A stretch of DNA of 64,000 bases, taken from assembly GCF_025639805.1 (NCBI RefSeq), contig NZ_CP106735.1, positions 994,001 through 1,058,000 of the forward strand, read 5' to 3'. Position 1 is the stretch's first letter; the number at the start of each line of letters is the position of its first letter. The notes under the pieces are model-generated. The model worked only from the letters and a program-made list of their open reading frames with translations. It ran no database searches and was not told where the DNA came from. Made by a program: the position numbers and the translations under genes. This stretch comes from Reichenbachiella carrageenanivorans (lineage in GTDB: Bacteria > Bacteroidota > Bacteroidia > Cytophagales > Cyclobacteriaceae). Positions 9,649 through 16,751 of the stretch are shown in pieces.

Positions 9649-10560
9649 TCAAACTACTTTCGGCGATCCCTTTCTGCCCGTTGGAATTTTGATCGTTTGG
9701 TTGGCGATCATGATCCCGAGCAAGATCAATACTGCGCCAATGATGGCTTCGACAGCCAATATTTCATCCAGAAAAATAATGCCCAAAGCCACACCGTATA
9801 TAGGCATGAGATAGGTGACTAGCGACAAGTATGAAGCGCTTGCGCTCGTCAAAATCTTGTAGTAGATAACAAAAGCCAAAGCAGTACCGAAGGTGCCCAA
9901 GACCAGCAACGAACCTATAGCTCCCCAAGATAGCGTAGCCCAAGCGACTGGCCCTTCTACTAGCAAAGCAAATGGAATAAGGTATGCCGCTGCTACCAAT
10001 AGCTGTGAGGACGGCGCGTACAAAGGCTTTTCTTTGATGAGGTAGAGCCTAGAATAGACCAATCCTACACCATAAGAGACCGCCGCTATAGCTACCGCTA
10101 CGATACCTAACACAGAAGCATCTGCTCCTGAGACCAGATTAGGAGAAACCAAAACCAGCAAACCAATAAAACCCAACGTAGTTCCTACAATGCGCTCCAC
10201 CGTCATGCGCTCATCGGCTATGGCGAAGTTGGCAATCACCACTGTAGCCAGCGGTGTCAGTCCATTCAAAATAGACGCAATCGAGCTGTCGATATACTGC
10301 TCGCCCCAGTTGATAAGTGCAAATGGCAACGCCTGTGCAAAAAAACCAGCAACAGTCACATGCTTCCAAAAAGTCCATGACCGATTGAATTCATATCCCT
10401 TGATAAAGAGCCAAATATGAAGCAGTATGGCTGCCAACCCTATACGCAGGGCAGCCAAGGTAATGGGCGAAATCTCTACTATGGCGATCTTGATAAACAA
10501 GAACGACGGCCCCCATAAGGTAGCCAATACCAGCAGTAAGAGTAGATTTTTAAGTTTCAT
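9649..10560 (-). CDS. EamA (DMT superfamily) permease
   Basis: A 303-residue inner-membrane protein with ten hydrophobic segments in two homologous halves of five, the drug/metabolite transporter pattern. The N-terminal motif TLWGPSFLFIKIA is the usual opening of EamA proteins. The loop IYGVALGIIFLDE near residues 253-265 matches the second EamA repeat. Members export amino acids, metabolites or drugs; the substrate cannot be told from sequence. It sits on the far side of a small reading frame from the divergent LysR-type regulator, which makes it a possible regulatory target. It is convergent with icmF. Confidence 0.9.
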   Translation of the reverse strand: MKLKNLLLLLVLATLWGPSFLFIKIAIVEISPITLAALRIGLAAILLHIWLFIKGYEFNRSWTFWKHVTVAGFFAQALPFALINWGEQYIDSSIASILNGLTPLATVVIANFAIADERMTVERIVGTTLGFIGLLVLVSPNLVSGADASVLGIVAVAIAAVSYGVGLVYSRLYLIKEKPLYAPSSQLLVAAAYLIPFALLVEGPVAWATLSWGAIGSLLVLGTFGTALAFVIYYKILTSASASYLSLVTYLMPIYGVALGIIFLDEILAVEAIIGAVLILLGIMIANQTIKIPTGRKGSPKVV

Positions 10561-10648
10561 GGGGTGTTGAATTTGGTCGTAAAGTTAATAGCTATCAACT
10601 ACAACTTCTAACGCATCGCAGCCGATAAGCACTTGAGCTTTCTGTTCC

Positions 10649-10825
10649 TTATTTGATGAAAGACATCAACCCTATATGCGGGCTTTTCACTTCCTTCAAG
10701 TATGCTACCAGATCAAATTCGCTACTCGCTCTTTTTCTTCTTTGCAATTTTTCTGGCCGTTCTATCTGAATGCTTCCATGTCCATTCAGTCTAGCTATTT
10801 TTAAATGTAATGATGGTGTTTCCAT
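10649..10825 (-). CDS. Possible small protein (58 aa)
   Basis: The preferred start is the ATG at 10825 (METPSLHLKI...); an in-frame ATG at 10900 would give 83 residues. The product is basic in the middle (KLQRRKRAS) and has no membrane segment. No family is recognised. It lies between the EamA gene (same strand, 88 bp downstream) and the divergent LysR gene, where an open frame could occur by chance. It may be part of the LysR-controlled transcript. Confidence 0.35.
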   Translation of the reverse strand: METPSLHLKIARLNGHGSIQIERPEKLQRRKRASSEFDLVAYLKEVKSPHIGLMSFIK

Positions 10826-10922
10826 GTCGGTTATGTTTTGTGTTTTAATAATAAAATCGTCGTAAAAAATAAATGATGAGGATTGAAACGCCCGATCCAT
10901 ATTTTCGTTCCATGAATTGGAT

Positions 10923-10941
10923 GAATTGATTTTATCAATTC
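10923..10941. promoter_or_regulatory. Perfect 19-bp palindrome, likely LysR-type operator
   Basis: GAATTGAT-TTT-ATCAATTC is a perfect inverted repeat ending 32 bp before the LysR ATG and lying between that gene and the divergent small frame. Size and position fit a LysR-family recognition site for autoregulation and divergent control. The assignment to this regulator is inference. Confidence 0.6.
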
Positions 10942-10973
10942 CATGAATATCATTAATACTTCAAAACAAATCA

Positions 10974-11888
10974 ATGGAACTACGTCATCTCAAACTGGTA
11001 AGGGAAGTCGCCGACAAAGGCAGCCTAACCAAAGCCATGGAAAACCTCTACCTCTCTCAGTCTGCGCTCAGCCATCAGCTTAAAGAAATAGAGACGCACT
11101 TGGGTGCTCAGCTTTTTCATAGAGTAAACAAAAAACTGATCCTGACTGGTGCTGGTCAAATTATGCTCGATTCTGCCAATAAAATTTTACGAGAAATAGA
11201 CAAAGCAGAAGATGCCGTAAAAAAATATGTGAACGGTGAACGCGGATTGGTTCGACTCGCCACGCAGTGCTACACCTGCTACCACTGGCTACCTACTTTG
11301 ATGATCGATTTCAACAAAGAATTCCCAAAAGTGGATATTGAAATCTTTCCAGGCATTACCGAAAATCCCGCAAAACTCATCCTCGATGGTGAACTAGATC
11401 TAGCCGTAACAAGCGACCACGACAACCATCCATCGCTGACCTACACAGAACTGTTTAGAGACGAAATGATGGCCATTGTGCCTGTGGGTCACCCCTGGAC
11501 AAAGCAACCGTATGTAACAGCCGAAGATTTTCGTGATCAAAATGTTTTCATCCATTCCTATCCGCTCGAATCCGTGACCCTGTTCAATCAAGTATTGATG
11601 CCAGAAGGAGTCAAGCCCAAAAAAGTAATGCCTATACAAGTCACCGATGCCGTACTACAAATGATCAAGGCAGGACTAGGCGTACAAGTAATGGCTAGCT
11701 GGATGGTAAAGCCCTATCTGTCAGAAAACAATTTAGAACTTGTACCCGTGACTAAAAAAGGACTGTATCGGACTTGGTATGCAGCCCACCTAAATCAGCC
11801 CGACGCACCAGTATACATCAACAATTTTATTGAACACCTCCGGTGCAATATTGGCGGCGTGTGCGCCTGCGAAGAGGGAGACTGCTAA
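10974..11888 (+). CDS. LysR family transcriptional regulator, MetR-like
   Basis: A 304-residue regulator. The N-terminal winged helix-turn-helix (residues 1-60) includes GSLTKAMENLYLSQSALSHQ. The effector-binding domain (about 88-295) opens with LATQCYTCYHWLPTL, close to the MetR signature found in homocysteine-responsive activators of methionine genes. The C-terminus is unusually Cys-rich (GGVCACEEGDC), which could bind metal or respond to redox. No methionine gene lies nearby; the adjacent divergent genes are a small frame and an EamA exporter. MetR-like is by motif; the actual ligand is unknown. Confidence 0.88.
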   Translation: MELRHLKLVREVADKGSLTKAMENLYLSQSALSHQLKEIETHLGAQLFHRVNKKLILTGAGQIMLDSANKILREIDKAEDAVKKYVNGERGLVRLATQCYTCYHWLPTLMIDFNKEFPKVDIEIFPGITENPAKLILDGELDLAVTSDHDNHPSLTYTELFRDEMMAIVPVGHPWTKQPYVTAEDFRDQNVFIHSYPLESVTLFNQVLMPEGVKPKKVMPIQVTDAVLQMIKAGLGVQVMASWMVKPYLSENNLELVPVTKKGLYRTWYAAHLNQPDAPVYINNFIEHLRCNIGGVCACEEGDC

Positions 11889-11955
11889 GCCATCCTCTTC
11901 GAACCACTAATTCACCACTCTTCACGTTTCGCCTTCTCCCTTACGGGCAATATTT

Positions 11956-11963
11956 TATATTTG
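11956..11963 (+). promoter_or_regulatory. Candidate -7 box of the DPP-IV/yjbQ operon
   Basis: TATATTTG is an exact TAnnTTTG match. It predicts a transcription start near 11968 and a leader of about 21 nt before the ATG at 11989. Confidence 0.5.
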
Positions 11964-11988
11964 TGAAAATCAAACAACCCCGATAAGC

Positions 11989-14151
11989 ATGAAATTAAAC
12001 GTAAGTGCCCTATTTCTCCTCGTTTCCTTTTCGGCACTCGCCCAAAAAGAGCTAACTGTAAAAGACATTTATGAAAACAATGTGTTCAGACAAGAGACTA
12101 TATCTAGCCTCAATTGGATGAATGATGGACAATACTACACTGCACTGGAAAACAATAAAATTCTGAGATATGATGTGACCACTGGATCGTCAGATTCTGT
12201 GATTATCGACGGCGAAGCGCTCAATCTCAAAATTGATGATTACTCATTCACCACAGATGAATCTAGAATGCTGTTGCTTACCGACAAGCAGTCGATCTAT
12301 CGCAGGTCGTTTACAGCAGAGTATTATGTCTACACTTTCAAGGGCAAAGAACTAAAAAAGCTTTCGCCAAATGGCAGGCAATCCTACGCCACCGTATCTC
12401 CAGACAACCAAAACGTAGCTTTCGTGCGCGACAACAATTTGTTTTATGTCAAACTCGTGAATATGAGTGAGCATCAGGTGACCAAAGATGGCAAAAAAGG
12501 CAGTATCATCAATGGCTCTAGCGACTGGGTATACGAAGAAGAATTATACCTAACAAAGGCTTTTTTCTGGTCGCCTAATTCCGAAAAACTTGCCTTTTAC
12601 CAATTCAACGAAAGTGAAGTCAAAGAATATAATCTGCAATATTGGGACAATGGCGCACTCTACCCCAGAGACTATAAATACAAGTACCCAAAAGCAGGAG
12701 AAAAAAACTCAACCGTGACCATCAAGGTGTACAACCTGAAAGACAACAGTACACAAACCGTGGATCTAGGCAAAGAAACTGATATCTACATCCCCAATAT
12801 ACAATGGACCAAAAACCCAGAGATACTAGCCGTCAAACGCCTCAATAGGCTACAAAATCAACAAGACATTTTTCACTACAGTACCAAGTTTAAATCAGCC
12901 ACCAACATCCTGACGGACAAGTCCAAAACCTACATCCATACCACCTATACTGGTGAGTGGATATATTTAGACAATGGCACACACTTTCTAATGGCTTCGG
13001 AGCGCGACGGATACAAGCACTATTATATCCACCGCATGGATGGACAACTAGAATACAAAGCCACTTCTGGTGCTTACAATGCCGAAAAGCTGATCGGCAT
13101 AGATCAAAGTACTAAAACACCTGTGCTCTACTACACCTCTACTGAAGGTTCCGCTCTCGAGCGACATGTATATCAGGTAGATTTCAAAGGGAAAGGCAAA
13201 GTACGACTCAGTACTAAATCAGGCATCAACAAGGCCGATATGAGCAAAGATTTCAAATATTATATCAGTTTCAATCACTCGGCTGCTAGCCCTCTGGAGG
13301 TCTCGCTGATGATGACCAAAGGCAACAAACTGGTGAAAGTACTAAAAGACAATGCCGCCTTAAAAGAAAAAGTCGTAGCCTATGGCCTCACCGAGAAAAT
13401 ACTATTTCAACTAGATGCAGCGGACAAAAAGCTACTCAATGCCTACATGATACAGCCTGCCCAAATGGACAGCACCAAGAAATATCCAGTACTGATCTAT
13501 CAATACAGTGGGCCAGGTTCTCAAGATGTGAAAAATGAATGGCAAGGGCGACACTATATGTGGCACCAACTCCTCGCCCAAAAAGGATATATCGTAGTAG
13601 CGATAGACTGTAGGGGTACAGGAGGTAGAAGTGAGGCCTTCAAAAAAATGACCTATATGAAAATGGGTAAGTTGGAAGCAGAAGATCAAGTCGCTGCCGC
13701 TAAATACTTAGGTACACTGCCTTTCGTAGACAAAGACAGAATAGGTATCTGGGGGTGGAGCTATGGTGGATATGTTTCTTCGCTATCGCTCATGAGTGGG
13801 CCAGAGGTTTTCAAGGCAGGCATCGCCGTTGCGCCATTTTTGTGGAAATACTACGACACCATTTATTCCGAAAGATACTTGCGAAGCCCACAAGAAAACC
13901 CAACAGGATACGATGAATACTCCATCATAAAAAATGCAGGTAAACTCAGGTCAGATTTTTTGCTGATACACGGTACGGGCGACGACAATGTCCACTTTCA
14001 AAGTGCGGTCACTTTACAAAATGAATTGATCAATCAAGGCAAACAATTCGACTCCTTCTACTACCCAGACAAGGCACATAGTCTGTCTGGAACCAAAACA
14101 AGAGTCCACCTTTTTACCATGATGACGGATTTCTTGTTAGAAAATTTATAA
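11989..14151 (+). CDS. Dipeptidyl peptidase IV (S9B family)
   Basis: A 720-residue secreted serine peptidase that removes N-terminal dipeptides, usually with Pro or Ala at position 2. The signal peptide is MKLNVSALFLLVSFSALAQ. An eight-bladed-propeller-type domain spans about 30-480 and contains the paired glutamates DWVYEEELY that bind the substrate amino terminus. The alpha/beta-hydrolase domain (about 490-720) has the complete triad: Ser591 in GWSYGG, Asp665 in GTGDDNVHF and His697 in DKAHSL. The EE motif and triad spacing identify DPP-IV rather than prolyl oligopeptidase. yjbQ begins at the base after the stop codon, so the two are translationally coupled. Confidence 0.95.
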   Translation: MKLNVSALFLLVSFSALAQKELTVKDIYENNVFRQETISSLNWMNDGQYYTALENNKILRYDVTTGSSDSVIIDGEALNLKIDDYSFTTDESRMLLLTDKQSIYRRSFTAEYYVYTFKGKELKKLSPNGRQSYATVSPDNQNVAFVRDNNLFYVKLVNMSEHQVTKDGKKGSIINGSSDWVYEEELYLTKAFFWSPNSEKLAFYQFNESEVKEYNLQYWDNGALYPRDYKYKYPKAGEKNSTVTIKVYNLKDNSTQTVDLGKETDIYIPNIQWTKNPEILAVKRLNRLQNQQDIFHYSTKFKSATNILTDKSKTYIHTTYTGEWIYLDNGTHFLMASERDGYKHYYIHRMDGQLEYKATSGAYNAEKLIGIDQSTKTPVLYYTSTEGSALERHVYQVDFKGKGKVRLSTKSGINKADMSKDFKYYISFNHSAASPLEVSLMMTKGNKLVKVLKDNAALKEKVVAYGLTEKILFQLDAADKKLLNAYMIQPAQMDSTKKYPVLIYQYSGPGSQDVKNEWQGRHYMWHQLLAQKGYIVVAIDCRGTGGRSEAFKKMTYMKMGKLEAEDQVAAAKYLGTLPFVDKDRIGIWGWSYGGYVSSLSLMSGPEVFKAGIAVAPFLWKYYDTIYSERYLRSPQENPTGYDEYSIIKNAGKLRSDFLLIHGTGDDNVHFQSAVTLQNELINQGKQFDSFYYPDKAHSLSGTKTRVHLFTMMTDFLLENL

Positions 14152-14571
14152 TTGAGCTTTCAAAAAGAAATAGCGTTGATCGCAAGATCGAGAGGGTTTC
14201 ATCTGGTGACGGATGAAATCCTCGATGCCATACCTGAAATCAGGAAAATCAGCATAGGTGTTTTACACATATTCATCAAACATACCTCCGCCAGCCTGAC
14301 AATCAACGAAAATGCTGACCCTACAGTAAGACAAGATTTTGAAAGTCATTTCAATGAATTTGTACCAGAAAATGCCAGCTACTACCAGCATACCTATGAA
14401 GGCTCCGACGATATGCCTGCGCATATCAAAACCTCATTATTGGGTAGTTCTGTATCAATTCCTATTACCAATGGTCGACTTAATCTAGGTACTTGGCAAG
14501 GGATTTACCTCTGCGAACACCGCAACTATGGCGGCGCAAGAAAAGTAGTCCTTACCATTTTAGGAGAGTAG
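14152..14571 (+). CDS. yjbQ: YjbQ family protein (secondary thiamine-phosphate synthase type)
   Basis: A 139-residue cytosolic protein of the UPF0047/YjbQ family; E. coli YjbQ has weak thiamine phosphate synthase activity. Family motifs are KHTSASLTINENADP (about residues 43-57), HTYEGSDDMPAHIKTSLLG and LGTWQGIYLCEHR, which carry the conserved His and Glu. The start is TTG at 14152, immediately after the TAA of the DPP-IV gene, so it is translated by coupling. No later ATG leaves a complete domain. The biological role in this lineage is unclear. Confidence 0.88.
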   Translation: MSFQKEIALIARSRGFHLVTDEILDAIPEIRKISIGVLHIFIKHTSASLTINENADPTVRQDFESHFNEFVPENASYYQHTYEGSDDMPAHIKTSLLGSSVSIPITNGRLNLGTWQGIYLCEHRNYGGARKVVLTILGE

Positions 14572-14576
14572 TCAGC

Positions 14577-14780
14577 CTATTGTGCAGATCTTTTTGTGTT
14601 TTGCTCTACATCGATTCTTCGGTTCGAATGAGCTTTGAACTGATACGACTTCCCAGAAATAATTAATGTTTGGGACGACTGTGATGGTTGACTTTCTTCT
14701 GCACCAAGACTATAAGTAACGACAAAGGCACAAACTGCCACAGTGATCACCAACAAGGCATTTTTCAAAAATTCTTTCAT
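14577..14780 (-). CDS. Small single-pass membrane or exported protein (67 aa)
   Basis: From ATG 14780 the product is MKEFLKNALLVITVAVCAFV followed by a Ser/Gln-rich polar stretch and a basic tail. There is one hydrophobic segment (about residues 8-26), either a signal peptide or a membrane anchor. An upstream ATG at 14855 would add 25 residues that spoil the signal, so it is disfavoured. It lies 90 bp downstream of the T9SS-exported protein gene on the same strand. No family is recognised. A short SGKSYQFKAH motif follows the polar linker. Confidence 0.5.
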   Translation of the reverse strand: MKEFLKNALLVITVAVCAFVVTYSLGAEESQPSQSSQTLIISGKSYQFKAHSNRRIDVEQNTKRSAQ

Positions 14781-14870
14781 AGCATTTTGTTTTGAGATGA
14801 TCAAAATTGCTTGAAAAATAAAGAAGCTCATTACTTTCTCGGTGAACGTGCACACTTTCTAGTTAAACCA

Positions 14871-16493
14871 TTACTGCACACTGATTCGTTGTGCATACTG
14901 TGCATTGCCCAAGGCAATCTGCACTACATATACGCCAGAAGACAACCCTAGAGCAGCCGTCTCAAACCTGATTCTTCCTGATTCGGTCACGTATGGTAGT
15001 TCTTGATTGAGGCTACCCGTCATGTCGTAGATTTTAGCTACTACCTCACCTTCGGTAGTCTGAGGCAGTGCCAAATAGAAAGCATCTCCAGCTACTAACG
15101 GCATCGGATAGAGCGTTAGAGCAGAGGACTGACCCACATTAAAATCAACCTGCTTCATAGGGAAAATTTCATTTTGTCCATCATAATCTACCTGCTCAAG
15201 CTGGTAGTAGTAAACTCCTTTCTGCGAAGGATAATCTTTTATCTCATACGTCTTTTGCTCAGACGTAGTACCGTTTCCTTGCTCCCAGGCAATGAGTTCA
15301 AAATCTACACCATCTACAGATCTGTACACATTGAAATGATCATTGTTCAGCTCTGTAGCTGTTTTCCATGATACCTGTACGTGGTCTAGCGACACTTGAG
15401 CATCGAAAGAAAGGAGAGTAACTGGAAGAGAAGCACATCCACTGCCACAGCAGCCATCGTCACAAGCCAAATCTCCTGACGGAGAATTGACCCCTCCTGA
15501 ATATTCATTATCATACAAGGTCTCTCCATAAGAAAATGTGCCCTCATTAATATCTATTACTGAATTTTGCTCATTTACTACATTGTTTACTACAGATATA
15601 GTTCCGTTATCAGAAAGCTGAATATCACTTCCGTACCTATTATTTAAATCATTACCAACATCTAAAGACCCTCCATTAATAATCAAATTTCCTTCGTTGG
15701 CAGTAGATCCACTCGGATTCACTCCATTATTGAAATCCCCCGTTACATTCAGTTCTCCGTTTTCATTCACAGTTACTCCTGCACGAAAATCATTATTGAA
15801 ATTACCATTTACATATACTTCTCCCGCTTCTGAACCAATGCCAATCGTAAGGCTGGATTCATTTTCCGTTAAGAAATCGCCATCTAACACATTGATGTAG
15901 CCTCCCTCTCTCACTATAGAAGTGGATTGGTAATCATTAAGAAAATCTCCGCTTGTCAACGTGAGCGTCGAATTGCGTATCGTAAGGGTAGACTGATTAT
16001 TGTTAAGATAGCCTCCTTGTGTTATCGTCAGGTTCGTATTATTTAATAAATTAAGACTTGAATGCTCCCCATTGACCGACCTCGTAGTAGACACATTATT
16101 GACCGATACTGTAACATTAGAAAAAGTAAAAGAGGTAGATGTTCTCACGTCACTAGAGAAGTTACCACTTACATTCAACGTTCCCCCTCCATTTATCAAA
16201 ATGGTACCTGCATGATATCCTGCAATTAGATTGCCTGTAATCGTAAGTGTTTTGCCAGAATTGATGGTAATGATCGCAGAATGTGAGCCACTATTTTGAC
16301 CTAAAGTCAAATTGCCAGAAATGGTGAGATCGTCTGATACCGTTAGCGTAGATGCATTTCTAACCGTTAAGCTAGCTGGATGAGTACACCCTCCGACTGT
16401 TTCATGTGCTGTAATCGTATTACTAGATGGGCACTGCGCAGACGCGCTTATTCCAACCAACACCGCTAACGCGGATAACATAATTTTTCTCAT
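14871..16493 (-). CDS. T9SS-exported beta-strand-repeat protein with C-terminal sorting domain
   Basis: A 540-residue protein with signal peptide (MRKIMLSALAVLVGISASAQ). Residues about 25-340 are short Asn/Gly/Thr-rich beta repeats with recurring G(D/N)F-x-N(D/N) and LTIxG elements, suggesting a beta-solenoid. A Cys-rich linker (CDDGCCGSGC, near 350) leads to a fibronectin-like domain (LPVTLLSFDAQ...VSWKTATELNN). The last 80 residues, from SALTLYPMPL to QRISVQ, form a type-A T9SS sorting domain. The protein is therefore predicted to cross the outer membrane and be attached or released at the surface. An adhesin or sheath role is plausible but unproven. Confidence 0.85.
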   Translation of the reverse strand: MRKIMLSALAVLVGISASAQCPSSNTITAHETVGGCTHPASLTVRNASTLTVSDDLTISGNLTLGQNSGSHSAIITINSGKTLTITGNLIAGYHAGTILINGGGTLNVSGNFSSDVRTSTSFTFSNVTVSVNNVSTTRSVNGEHSSLNLLNNTNLTITQGGYLNNNQSTLTIRNSTLTLTSGDFLNDYQSTSIVREGGYINVLDGDFLTENESSLTIGIGSEAGEVYVNGNFNNDFRAGVTVNENGELNVTGDFNNGVNPSGSTANEGNLIINGGSLDVGNDLNNRYGSDIQLSDNGTISVVNNVVNEQNSVIDINEGTFSYGETLYDNEYSGGVNSPSGDLACDDGCCGSGCASLPVTLLSFDAQVSLDHVQVSWKTATELNNDHFNVYRSVDGVDFELIAWEQGNGTTSEQKTYEIKDYPSQKGVYYYQLEQVDYDGQNEIFPMKQVDFNVGQSSALTLYPMPLVAGDAFYLALPQTTEGEVVAKIYDMTGSLNQELPYVTESGRIRFETAALGLSSGVYVVQIALGNAQYAQRISVQ

Positions 16494-16751
16494 TATTCTT
16501 CCCTTTTATACTGCTTCCCTCCCCGCTTTTAGCATGGATGCATGATATACGAGGAGAAAGTGCAAAGGAGATTGAAAACATCGAGAAAAAAATCAGTTTT
16601 CGACCAATTATGCGATTTGTTCTACAAATAAATTGGCCTTCAATTACACATCTTGGAATTATCCAATATATACCGATTATAAGTCCATTTAAGGGCAATT
16701 GTACTTAGCATCAGTCAATATAAAAACTTGAAAAGCCCCCTGTCATACAGG

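Noticed and set aside
16423..16698. Minus-strand reading frame of 91 codons overlapping the start of the T9SS-exported protein gene
   Set aside because: It overlaps the signal-peptide region of a well-supported gene in another frame, and its product has no recognisable domain.
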